IMG/VR virus record: IMGVR_UViG_3300011116_000905
Location: 1 to 22,147 of that record
Reading direction: 5' to 3' (one strand)
Source of the DNA: a virus
Length of the DNA stretch: 22,147 nt
This document shows positions 1 to 7,181 of this stretch, one piece after another (positions within the stretch are counted from its first letter, which is position 1; each line of letters opens with the position of its first letter). The translations under genes and the position numbers were made by a program. The notes under the pieces are model-generated. The model saw only the letters and a list, made by a program, of their open reading frames with translations, made no database searches and was not told the origin of the DNA.

Positions 1-181
1 GTCTCCAATAGATCGCACCGTTGCTGAGTAAACAATTAAACAACGTTGCACGCCCGCTAATACTCCCCAAAGAAAATACCACGCAGTCTTCAGTTTCGCC
101 TTGATGTTCTCGTAAGTCATATAAATATTCCCTCCTTATTTGACAATAGATTGGTGGTATATTTGCATTTAAATATGCCAT
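1..181 (-). CDS. Conserved phage protein of unknown function, C-terminus beyond window
   Basis: The first 60 codons of a minus-strand gene are visible, and it runs off the left edge with no stop. The ATG lies 2 nt after the polA TGA, so the two genes are probably translationally coupled. The protein starts MAYLNANIPPIYCQIRREYL. It continues with EDCVVFSLGS at about 31-40 and SNGAIYWR at 53-60. From memory this resembles a small protein often seen beside polA in uncultured marine phages. I know of no function for it. GC is about 45% in bases 1-120, higher than in most of the window. A competing frame starts at 120 behind an AAGGAGG sequence. I prefer this frame because of its position after polA and the recalled family pattern. 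The gene's presence is fairly sure; its role is unknown. Confidence 0.7.
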   Translation of the reverse strand, partial: MAYLNANIPPIYCQIRREYLYDLREHQGETEDCVVFSLGSISGRATLFNCLLSNGAIYWR

Positions 182-183
182 AA

Positions 184-2043
184 TCAACCATATATATCTC
201 CCCAAGTTTCACCGCTTTCGTAATCAACTTTGTTAGGGATTGCCAAAGTTACGGCGTTTTCCATTATTTGAACAATCTTTTTTGCATGATTGTCATCTAC
301 AACAGAAATATCTAATTCATCATGGATTTGTATATGTGGGATTATTCCCTCTTTATATAAATCCAACATTGCTTTCTTAGTCATATCAGCAGCGGATCCT
401 TGTATTAATTTATTTAAAGCTTTGTAAGTCATTGCTCTTCTAATTCTACCACGTCCATAAGTTCTCTCTGCTTCTTCAAATGACATTGCAGTATGCATAC
501 CAAATGTTGCTGGTTCCCATTTATTAAATCTACAACGACGACCAAGTAATGTTCCAATTGATCCTGATGTCTGTGCAAATTGAGATGTTTTGTTCATTAA
601 TTCTTTTACAAATGGAACGTTATTATGATATTGATTGAATAATACTTCTGCTTCTTCTTTTGTATTTAATCCAAGTTCAGCTTGTAATTTTGCTTTTCCC
701 ATTCCATAAAATAATCCAAGGTTAATTGTTTTAGCTTGATCTCTTGATATTCCTGCCATGATTGCAACTGTCTTATGAAAATCTACAGAATCATTTTTAA
801 ATTCTTCTACAATTTTTGTAACTGATTCATCAAAACAAATTGGTTCAGTTGTTGCTGCATAATGCACAACTAATCTTGGTTCTTGTTGGGAATAGTCAAA
901 ACAACCCCACTTATGATCTACTTCTGGTAAGAATAATGATCTTATCATAGGTCCTAGTTCCTTGTTTCTCGCTGGAATCTGCTGGAGATTAGGATTAGCA
1001 TAAGAAAATCTACCTGTTACAGTTCCACCTTGATCAGATCTAATTGGATTGATGTCAGCATGTATTCTTCCCTTATGAGTAAATTTTAAAATTGTATCTA
1101 TAAAAGTTGTATGAGCTTTATTAATTTCTCTTGCTTTAGCAATCATTTGAACTATAGGGTGTTTATGTTCTTGTAAAAAATTCTTTGTAAAGGATGGTGC
1201 AGATGATTTCTCGGTTCTTTCATAATGTAGGCCAAGCTTATCAAAAACTGTTGCAATGCTTCTTGCTGCCCAAATCTGTGGTTCTATCCCTGTTTCTTGT
1301 TTTACTTTTAATAACAATTCATGCTCTTGTGCTGTTAGCTGTTGTTTTAATTTGTGTGCTTGGTCTGTATCAATTCTTACTCCTTTAAATTTCATATCAA
1401 TGAGACATGGAAATAATTGTGTCTCAAGATCAAATACATTTTGTAAATTTTGTTTTTGTATTTCTCGTGATAAAACTTTAAACAATTCTAATGTTAATTT
1501 TGCATCTTTTTCTGCATAATTACCTACATACATTGCAGGAAGTTTATACATTTCAGATTTAGGATCTATTCCCCAAGATTGTGCTGCCTCTGTTAAAGCT
1601 TTTTCATCTTTAACTTCACCTAAAAATTCAAATGAAATACTATTTAATGTATATGCTAATCTATTTTCATCAATTAATGATGCCATCACCATTGTATCTA
1701 CAATGTGTCCATTGATTATAACTCCTGCCGCTCGAAGCCAGCACACGTCATACATTGCATTGTGAAATATTTTTACATTATCATTTGCACAAACTTGTTT
1801 AATCCAATTTAAAACTTTATCTTTATCTAAATTGCCACCACCTTCATGAGCAATCGGATAGTATGCGGACCATCCTTCAACAGCTATAGCAATACCAACA
1901 ATATTACCATTACCTATAACTGCACCAGATCCTCTTGATTTAAGATCAGGATCTTTAGTTTCTAAATCAATTGCAATATATTTATATCCTTTTAAATCAG
2001 GATAATTTTCTGGACAAATCCATTCTTTCTGAGCTTCAAACAT
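184..2043 (-). CDS. polA: DNA polymerase I, family A, with 3'-5' exonuclease domain
   Basis: This 619-aa protein copies phage DNA. Residues about 20-195 form a DnaQ-like proofreading domain: D26xE28, the NAMYD segment near 95-99, and D180 in YAEKDAK. Residues about 200-619 form the polymerase: TGRFS near 343-347, motif A DYSQQEPR at 383-390, motif B with R434, K438, L442 and Y446-G447, and motif C HDE at 574-576. No 5'-3' exonuclease domain is present, as is usual for phage PolA. Leu442 (codon 718-720, CTT) sits where E. coli Pol I has Phe762. The ATG has no good Shine-Dalgarno sequence. It follows a tiny hydrophobic ORF by 3 nt, which suggests coupled translation. All catalytic motifs look intact. 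Confidence 0.97.
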   Translation of the reverse strand: MFEAQKEWICPENYPDLKGYKYIAIDLETKDPDLKSRGSGAVIGNGNIVGIAIAVEGWSAYYPIAHEGGGNLDKDKVLNWIKQVCANDNVKIFHNAMYDVCWLRAAGVIINGHIVDTMVMASLIDENRLAYTLNSISFEFLGEVKDEKALTEAAQSWGIDPKSEMYKLPAMYVGNYAEKDAKLTLELFKVLSREIQKQNLQNVFDLETQLFPCLIDMKFKGVRIDTDQAHKLKQQLTAQEHELLLKVKQETGIEPQIWAARSIATVFDKLGLHYERTEKSSAPSFTKNFLQEHKHPIVQMIAKAREINKAHTTFIDTILKFTHKGRIHADINPIRSDQGGTVTGRFSYANPNLQQIPARNKELGPMIRSLFLPEVDHKWGCFDYSQQEPRLVVHYAATTEPICFDESVTKIVEEFKNDSVDFHKTVAIMAGISRDQAKTINLGLFYGMGKAKLQAELGLNTKEEAEVLFNQYHNNVPFVKELMNKTSQFAQTSGSIGTLLGRRCRFNKWEPATFGMHTAMSFEEAERTYGRGRIRRAMTYKALNKLIQGSAADMTKKAMLDLYKEGIIPHIQIHDELDISVVDDNHAKKIVQIMENAVTLAIPNKVDYESGETWGDIYG

Positions 2044-2046
2044 TGT

Positions 2047-2136
2047 TTATAATATCATAATTAAATAACAAAGTACACATAGACAAGTCAACAAACCCAT
2101 ATGAAAAATTGCTTTTTTGTGTCCTCTAAACATCAT
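2047..2136 (-). CDS. Tiny predicted single-span membrane peptide between DUF3310 gene and polA
   Basis: This 29-codon frame starts at tandem ATGs inside the last codons of the DUF3310 gene (11-nt overlap) and stops 3 nt before the polA ATG. A purine-rich stretch (AGAAAGAGA) precedes the start. The peptide opens with basic MMFRGHKK and continues as a hydrophobic stretch rich in Leu, Ile and Cys through residue 29, enough for one membrane span. polA lacks its own clear Shine-Dalgarno sequence, so this frame could carry ribosomes to polA. It may therefore be a real membrane peptide, a leader for coupling, or chance. Function is unknown, and so short a frame is only moderately supported. Confidence 0.45.
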   Translation of the reverse strand: MMFRGHKKAIFHMGLLTCLCVLCYLIMIL

Positions 2137-2338
2137 AGTCTCTTTCTATAATCATCTGTATATAATGTGTTGCTTTTAACAAATCTTGTTTTTTACCTTT
2201 GTCTTGATGTCTGCAAATATATTTAATTGCATTACCTTCTGCAAATAATATTTTATTCTCATTAATAAATTTAGAAGGCTGTATTTTATATTTTTTATAA
2301 TGTTTTCCTCCTACTTGTCTAAAAAACGCTTTGTTCAT
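2126..2338 (-). CDS. DUF3310 family protein
   Basis: This 70-aa protein matches the DUF3310 pattern: GKHY at 11-14, IQP at 19-21, GNAIKYICRH at 35-44, then a K/D-rich stretch with DLLKA at 52-56 and HY at 58-59. The domain is found in many phages, including as part of the T7 gp1.7 nucleotide kinase, so a role in nucleotide metabolism is possible. No catalytic activity can be read from this short copy. Its ATG overlaps the stop of the upstream helicase gene in an ATGA, and its Shine-Dalgarno AGGAGAT lies inside the helicase's last codons. It therefore belongs to the replication operon. The family assignment is firm, the function is not. Confidence 0.85.
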   Translation of the reverse strand: MNKAFFRQVGGKHYKKYKIQPSKFINENKILFAEGNAIKYICRHQDKGKKQDLLKATHYIQMIIERDYDV

Positions 2339-3867
2339 AGTATCGGATCTCCTGGTATATAGTTATAATAATCATCTATATCTGGTTGCATGATATAAAG
2401 ATTTTCTTTTGCACGCGTCACACCCACAAAAAACAATCTGTGTTCTGGATCAGGATTTCTTAATGCTGCGTCATGTATAATCTTTTCCATTCCTGTATAT
2501 AAGACTACATTTTCGCATTCTTCACCTTTAACACCATGTATTGTGGATACTTTAATTCTTGCAGGTTTAAATAAATCATCACCATTATTTAATAATGATT
2601 TAATATATAATTTTGTATCTTCTTTAAAATTTAATTGTTCCCAGCTCCCCGTCACTCGCAACCCGTGATTAAGCATAAGATCATCAATATCTACATAATC
2701 TACAGCATCTAATGACTTACCACTAGAAAATCCATAATCAACATGTTGCATATTATAATTTAAAACTTTATAAACTGATTTTGCTTCTTCAGCGCCAACA
2801 GTTGCTCCTTCATTTAATCTATTCCATACTTGATAAGCTTCTAATAATTCTTTAGATAAAACTGTATTTGTTTTACTATCAAATCTTAAATTTAAAGTAG
2901 TTAAATGAGCTTTAATTGGATTTAACATTTGATTAGTTCTAGCTATAATCATCCATTCTCCTTTACTAAAATCTAAATCATCTAATCTTTGATCTTCAAA
3001 AATTTGTCCTTCAGCATCTCTTGGAAGCCAACTCTTAATCATTCTATTATCTACATGTTGTAATATATCTAATGCTTTTCTATGAATAACACGTGGACAT
3101 CTTCTTGATTCAACTCTTGCATCTACTTCACCTTTTAAATTTATAAATATATTTGGATCAGCACCTTGAAACGTATAAATCGTTTGATCGTCATCCCCTG
3201 CAACGTATGATCGCTCACATCGAGATTCAATGTAATTGAACATTTCCCATTGCAGAGGATTCAGATCCTGTGCTTCATCCAAAAAGACAACGCTGAGTGG
3301 AGGGCATTTGTCTTTCTCAATGAACTGTTTAATCATATCGGAATACTCAATCATCCCAGTTTGTTTCTTATATGATTTTAAATCGGCATTAATTTGTTCT
3401 GTTAACCAAATATCTATAATTTGATGTTTATCTAATTCTACTGCCGCATCCATAATAGATATTTTTTTACATCTTGAATATTCAATAACTTTCATATGAT
3501 CATTTTTATATGTAATTGCTTCTGTGTAAGGATCAAAATAAGAATCAAAAGATAAGTCTTTGCATATTTGTGAAAAATTTTTAAAAGCATTCCATTTTTC
3601 ATCTTTAAGTAATTGTGTATTTGTATCTATATTTAATTGTCTTGTTCCTAAAGAATGCATAGTGCATATGTATGGAAATTCTTTTATCTGTGGAAATGTA
3701 GGTAATATTCTTCTTCTTGCTTCATTAGTTGCTGCATTACTAAATGTTAAATAGGCAATTTTATCTCCAGGAATTTTATTTATTTCAATTTCTTTTTTTA
3801 AATAATTATTTATTAAATGGTATGTTTTACCTGTTCCTGGAGGTCCTGGAATGATTGTTCTTTTCAT
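2335..3867 (-). CDS. Superfamily 1 DNA helicase, UvrD/PcrA-like
   Basis: This 510-aa protein is an ATP-driven DNA helicase, probably acting at the phage replication fork or in recombination. SF1 motifs appear in order: Walker A GPPGTGKT at 8-15, TFSNAA near 41-46 (motif Ia), Walker B LDEAQDLNP at 196-204, motif III GDDDQTIYTFQGA at 224-236, motif IV IIAR near 307-310, motif V VSTIHGVKGEE at 440-450, and motif VI FFVGVTRAKENLYIM at 479-493. It is shorter than cellular UvrD (about 720 aa), which suggests reduced 1B/2B subdomains. The gene overlaps the primase stop by 4 nt (ATGA), and AAGGAG lies about 12 nt upstream of the ATG. Bases about 3181-3300, coding for motifs II-III, are GC-richer and use CTG/CTC leucines, unlike the TTA-rich flanks. 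Confidence 0.93.
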   Translation of the reverse strand: MKRTIIPGPPGTGKTYHLINNYLKKEIEINKIPGDKIAYLTFSNAATNEARRRILPTFPQIKEFPYICTMHSLGTRQLNIDTNTQLLKDEKWNAFKNFSQICKDLSFDSYFDPYTEAITYKNDHMKVIEYSRCKKISIMDAAVELDKHQIIDIWLTEQINADLKSYKKQTGMIEYSDMIKQFIEKDKCPPLSVVFLDEAQDLNPLQWEMFNYIESRCERSYVAGDDDQTIYTFQGADPNIFINLKGEVDARVESRRCPRVIHRKALDILQHVDNRMIKSWLPRDAEGQIFEDQRLDDLDFSKGEWMIIARTNQMLNPIKAHLTTLNLRFDSKTNTVLSKELLEAYQVWNRLNEGATVGAEEAKSVYKVLNYNMQHVDYGFSSGKSLDAVDYVDIDDLMLNHGLRVTGSWEQLNFKEDTKLYIKSLLNNGDDLFKPARIKVSTIHGVKGEECENVVLYTGMEKIIHDAALRNPDPEHRLFFVGVTRAKENLYIMQPDIDDYYNYIPGDPIL

Positions 3868-5384
3868 TTAAATGCAGGCTCCTTCATTGTAGTCTCTGTA
3901 ATAGTTGGTTTATCAACATTTACTGTTTCGACTTTCCATATTCGCATTGATTTTTTATCTAATTTTAAAACTTCTTCTTTTGCCTTAAAAATATCTTCCA
4001 ACATTTTTTGTGTTTTTGCTTTTGGTAAATCCCACGACTTACTTCTTTTTAAAAAACTATTAAAACTTTGGTATTTAAAATAACTGTGGCCATTTTCTGT
4101 ATATGGAATACCTCTTTTAACATCTTCCATAACTTTACCTGTTGCTCTATTTAAAAAATCTCCAAGTAATTCTTTTAATTGATAATCAAGTCTTGCTGCT
4201 TGTGGAACTTCTAATATTTTAAATGTATCTTTATTGGACATAATTTTATGTAATAATTTTTTCCAAATCATTTTTCCTATAGGCATTAACACTTGATTTA
4301 ATTGATCCATTACTTCCATAGAAAATTTATCAAATTCATGAAGTGTTGCTCTGTCTACTTCAACTGGCTTACCATCAAGATAAACAATATAAATTGTTGG
4401 GTGTGATGGATATTTTTCTATTCTTTCTATTTCTGGTGTTGGAACATTTTCTCCAACTCCAAATTTTCTTTTGACACAAATTTTTGATTCACAAAAACTT
4501 CTAATAGGTTCTTGTTTACATTTATAACGATAATCCTTATTTAATAATGATTTAATAACCCCTTCTATTTCAGAATCTGTTAATGGTTCAACCATGTATT
4601 TACCATTATAAGTACTTAACTTTGTTTTCCATGTATCTGGAAATCTTTTTCTTAAGTAAACACCAACATTAAACATAGTATCATTTCTTTTACCTTTAGG
4701 AACTTTATCAGATAATAGTGTAACTAAACAAGGAGGAGCTTCTAATAAATCTTCATCTCCTGTAGTTATAGGTTCTTTCCATTGTATTAAATCTTTTTCA
4801 GATAAAACTTTTTTATCATACAATTTAAAAAATTCTTCTAAAGTTAACAACTCTGCATCATCTCCTAGTGCACGTCTTACAGATTGATCCCCACCGTGAT
4901 ATGGAACATTCAACCAACTACCAACTTGGTTTTTATCTGCAAGTATATAATCTTGTTTTGGAAATAATTCTTTACCAGCATGACCTAACATTGCGGCCAT
5001 TGTTTTTAATTTTTCTCTAACTAAAGACGCTGGAACAAATTCTTTTACAAATAAAAATATATGTGCACCACCTGATTTTGATTTAAAAACTATTAAAGGT
5101 AAATTTTTATTTTTTATTTTTGTAATTAATTCTTTATGATCTAAATCATAAACATCGACGTCTAAACATCCCCATTTACATTTACTATCTTGTCTAATGG
5201 GTACAATTCCTAATGCTGGAAATTCTCCATTCAAATGTTTTTGCCATAACGTATCTGTTACAGACTTATGTACCGTTATTGATTCTGCTTCATTTTTTCC
5301 ATCATCTCTAATTTCACCAGTCATCTTTGTCTGACCATAGGATGATTCTAGGCCAGCAAATACTTGCTTAAATCTTTCTAACAT
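3864..5384 (-). CDS. AEP-type DNA primase, similar to TOTE-system primases
   Basis: This 506-aa protein probably makes replication primers. Counting from this ATG, the archaeo-eukaryotic primase motifs are DVD at 75-77 (metal binding), SKSGGAH at 102-108 (nucleotide binding) and VGSWLNVPYHGGD at about 154-166. FPKQD near 141-145 and the flanking pattern resemble primases of TOTE conflict systems, a group also found in phages. A helical middle with KGKRNDTMFNVG near 230-241 is PriCT-like. It is followed by cysteines at about 289, 298 and 303, a possible zinc site. The frame stays open to a TTG at 5396, but no Shine-Dalgarno precedes that TTG, whereas GAGAGTGG precedes the ATG at 5384. The gene overlaps the helicase start by 4 nt, which fits primase-helicase partnership. 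No DnaG or T7 gp4-type primase is seen in the window. Confidence 0.85.
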   Translation of the reverse strand: MLERFKQVFAGLESSYGQTKMTGEIRDDGKNEAESITVHKSVTDTLWQKHLNGEFPALGIVPIRQDSKCKWGCLDVDVYDLDHKELITKIKNKNLPLIVFKSKSGGAHIFLFVKEFVPASLVREKLKTMAAMLGHAGKELFPKQDYILADKNQVGSWLNVPYHGGDQSVRRALGDDAELLTLEEFFKLYDKKVLSEKDLIQWKEPITTGDEDLLEAPPCLVTLLSDKVPKGKRNDTMFNVGVYLRKRFPDTWKTKLSTYNGKYMVEPLTDSEIEGVIKSLLNKDYRYKCKQEPIRSFCESKICVKRKFGVGENVPTPEIERIEKYPSHPTIYIVYLDGKPVEVDRATLHEFDKFSMEVMDQLNQVLMPIGKMIWKKLLHKIMSNKDTFKILEVPQAARLDYQLKELLGDFLNRATGKVMEDVKRGIPYTENGHSYFKYQSFNSFLKRSKSWDLPKAKTQKMLEDIFKAKEEVLKLDKKSMRIWKVETVNVDKPTITETTMKEPAFK

Positions 5385-5402
5385 ATCCACTCTCAATGTA
5401 TT

Positions 5403-5424
5403 GGGGTGATATTTCTACCACCCC
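5403..5424 (-). terminator. Hairpin between 243-aa gene and primase, attenuator or processing site candidate
   Basis: GGGGTG at 5403-5408 can pair with CACCCC at 5419-5424 around a 10-nt loop. It lies about 10 nt after the stop of the 243-aa gene and upstream of the primase start. No U-tract follows in the leftward direction, so it is a weak intrinsic terminator at most. It could lower primase expression relative to the upstream genes or protect an mRNA end. Confidence 0.35.
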
Positions 5425-5433
5425 ATTTAGTAT

Positions 5434-6165
5434 TTACTTATTATTTGCTAAACTTTGATAGAACTGTTTTGCTCTTTCATAGATAGCTGCATCACTTACA
5501 GGACCAACTTTTGTAATGTTGTATCCATACCATTGATTTCCTTTACCGGAATTTAAAACGGTATTTAATTTGTATACGTGACTAAATGATGGTGGTGTGT
5601 ATGGACCATTTTTTCCGTCCATAGTTATTGACATCATCATTGCATTCCACTTTCTGCTAATTTTACCTTGAGATGAACTCATAGATATAAGAGCAGTTTC
5701 AGTAGAACCTTTATCTACTATTAAAACAAAATGTTGACCAACCGTAAGAATGTAATTACCATTTGGCAATCTATCCTTACCCATTTGATCTTTTGTAGTT
5801 TTAGTTAGTATATCAGAAGTATCTGGATAGATTTGTTCAGGTCTTCCCGAACCTGTTCCAAAATCTGACCATTCTTGAAACTCCAATTTATAATGACATG
5901 GAATAACTTCTATTCCTTTTGAACCATCATAAACTTTCTTTGTTACTGTATTTAGTAACATTCCTGGTTCAGCACCTTCTACATAAGCTTGATTTCGCTT
6001 TTGTCCTTCTGCTGATCCATTCTGTAATAGTTTTAAGATAGGTAAAGCAACACTAGTGTTCTTTACATTCTCAAAACCAGCATGTGCATCGCTTTCAAAC
6101 AATATTGATGAAGGCAATGGTGCATCTTTTTTTATTGCTACTTGTTTCTCGTTTCTCGTTTCCAT
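5434..6165 (-). CDS. Replication-region protein, possible single-strand DNA-binding protein
   Basis: This 243-aa protein is of a type common in phage replication clusters, but I cannot name its family with certainty. It has a charged N-terminus, then LPILKLLQ near 42-49, AYVEGAEPGMLLNTVT near 60-75, and GIEVIPCHYKLEFQEW near 84-99. It ends with aromatic and basic residues rather than the acidic tail of T7 gp2.5. It sits just upstream of the primase and after a coiled-coil protein, so a role in binding replication DNA is plausible by context only. Its Shine-Dalgarno AGGAGA is formed by the last two Arg codons of the upstream gene, 10 nt before the ATG. The gene call is sure, the function tentative. 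Confidence 0.55.
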   Translation of the reverse strand: METRNEKQVAIKKDAPLPSSILFESDAHAGFENVKNTSVALPILKLLQNGSAEGQKRNQAYVEGAEPGMLLNTVTKKVYDGSKGIEVIPCHYKLEFQEWSDFGTGSGRPEQIYPDTSDILTKTTKDQMGKDRLPNGNYILTVGQHFVLIVDKGSTETALISMSSSQGKISRKWNAMMMSITMDGKNGPYTPPSFSHVYKLNTVLNSGKGNQWYGYNITKVGPVSDAAIYERAKQFYQSLANNK

Positions 6166-6171
6166 TTTCTA

Positions 6172-6720
6172 TTATCTCCTAGTTATTTTTGTCTGGTTAC
6201 CCGCAAACGTTTTAAATAGATCAGAGGGCATATCATGTCCAGCTTCGATACGCTCTCTGACCACTGCTTTGAGTGTCTGAGAATGAACACCAACTTTCTG
6301 GACTGGTTCAAATCCCTGACCTCGTGCAAGGACAGCATATTGTGCCGCCTTGTTATCTTCGCCACGACCAAAGGTAACAGTGATATCGTTTTTAATGATA
6401 TCGCCTAGACCGTTGTTACGAAGCCATGTAAAAGCTTGTTCCTGAACTTCAGGAATAATAGTTGCACTGTAAAAAGGTTTTACTTCTACAGATTCACCAT
6501 CTTTTAGCTTTAATTTTGTAATGTGCATTTCCTGCATCATGGCAGGAATTTCTACTTGAGAAAGTATTCTAGCTTGTTCTTTTAATTTGTTAATACTTTC
6601 TTCCGCATTAGCAATTTCATCTTCTAAATCTTTTAACTTTAAAACTTTATCAGATAAAGTTTTAGCCGCATCAATTTGAGTTACTGATTCTACTCGGTCT
6701 TGTTCAAAATTTATTGTCAT
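6172..6720 (-). CDS. Coiled-coil protein of the replication operon, function unknown
   Basis: This 182-aa protein has a heptad-rich, charged N-terminal helix at about 20-57. A compact C-terminal part follows with LKLKDGESVEV at 70-80, FTWLRNNGLGDIIK at 97-110, VTFGRG at 115-120 and VGVHSQTLKAVVRER at 143-157. It is the first gene after a perfect-consensus sigma70 promoter and lies 6 nt upstream of the putative DNA-binding protein gene. That arrangement suggests an abundant early replication factor that may form oligomers. I do not recognise a named family with a proven role. GC rises from about 29% in the 5' part (6541-6720) to about 47% in 6241-6420, with codons such as CTC, GTG, CGT and ATC, a hint of mosaic origin. 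Confidence 0.75.
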   Translation of the reverse strand: MTINFEQDRVESVTQIDAAKTLSDKVLKLKDLEDEIANAEESINKLKEQARILSQVEIPAMMQEMHITKLKLKDGESVEVKPFYSATIIPEVQEQAFTWLRNNGLGDIIKNDITVTFGRGEDNKAAQYAVLARGQGFEPVQKVGVHSQTLKAVVRERIEAGHDMPSDLFKTFAGNQTKITRR

Positions 6721-6746
6721 GTTTTTATCTTTCTATTTTTCTGTAT

Positions 6747-6775
6747 ATTATAATCCCTTAAATTAATATTGTCAA
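6747..6775 (-). promoter_or_regulatory. Perfect-consensus sigma70 promoter for the replication operon
   Basis: On the minus strand TTGACA (6770-6775) is separated by exactly 17 nt from TATAAT (6747-6752), a full match to the bacterial housekeeping consensus. Expected transcription start is near 6740, about 20 nt before the ATG at 6720. The -35 box overlaps the TGA stop (6772-6774) of the 118-aa gene. It should drive the coiled-coil protein, DNA-binding protein, primase, helicase and polymerase genes using host RNA polymerase. Confidence 0.85.
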
Positions 6776-7128
6776 GTGTCCAAATTTGTTTTTTGATACA
6801 AGTCAATTTCAATTGGATAATATCTCCTTTCTTGTTTATCCCATTTTAATAATTTATACTTGCCATTAGTAATATCAGATACAACAGAACATGCAACACC
6901 AATTATTGCTGGATCACCTGTAAGTAGTAAATAATCTTCTGAAGTGTAATCTTTTAGCAACTGTCGTAACTTAAATACAACAGGTCCTGCACTTAATATA
7001 ATTTGTGCATTTTCTGGTAGCAGAACTTTTAGTGAACCAAATTGAGAAGCACCAATAATATTTATTTTTGGTCTTCCTTCCCTTGTGCCTGGCACATCTT
7101 GAATAACGTAAACTTTATTTTTTTCCAT
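6772..7128 (-). CDS. Conserved phage protein of unknown function
   Basis: This 118-aa protein has no catalytic motif that I can name. Visible marks are VYVIQDVPGTREGRPKINII near 7-26, SEDYLLLTGDPAIIGVACS near 63-81 and GKYKLLKWDKQERRYYPIE near 89-107. From memory, proteins with the YLLLTGDP and LLKWD patterns recur in phages of marine alphaproteobacteria, always without a known role. It is the first gene of the leftward operon, transcribed from a promoter that overlaps the start of the divergent SNF2 gene. Its stop codon is embedded in the -35 box of the next promoter. A regulatory or takeover role would fit the position but is speculation. Confidence 0.7.
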   Translation of the reverse strand: MEKNKVYVIQDVPGTREGRPKINIIGASQFGSLKVLLPENAQIILSAGPVVFKLRQLLKDYTSEDYLLLTGDPAIIGVACSVVSDITNGKYKLLKWDKQERRYYPIEIDLYQKTNLDT

Positions 7129-7130
7129 TC

Positions 7131-7160
7131 TTGACTTCTTTTATATTAATGTGTTATACT
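7131..7160 (+). promoter_or_regulatory. Extended -10 sigma70 promoter for the SNF2 helicase gene
   Basis: TTGACT at 7131-7136 and TATACT at 7155-7160 are 18 nt apart on the plus strand. TGT directly before the -10 hexamer gives an extended -10 (TGnTATACT). The start codon at 7189 is 28 nt downstream. This is a five-of-six match at both boxes, and it stands immediately before the only plus-strand gene. Confidence 0.75.
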
Positions 7161-7181
7161 AATCAATAGAAAGAACTAACT

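Noticed and set aside
1-120. A minus-strand frame from ATG at 120 with AAGGAGG upstream, giving a short membrane-like peptide
   Set aside because: It overlaps the 60-codon frame starting at 181, which follows polA by 2 nt and has a protein pattern recalled from marine phages. The AGGAGG also encodes Arg-Arg in that frame. Only one of the two is likely real.
2062-2091. TTGACT with a distant TATTTA/TTATTT as a promoter for polA
   Set aside because: The -10 match is poor at any spacing of 16-18, and the sequence lies inside a possible small ORF.
5385-5396. TTG start giving a primase four residues longer
   Set aside because: No Shine-Dalgarno precedes the TTG, whereas a purine-rich GAGAGTGG precedes the in-frame ATG at 5384.
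6183-6371. Second minus-strand frame inside the coiled-coil protein gene
   Set aside because: It is a shifted reading of the GC-rich part of that gene, with no good start site and no recognisable pattern.
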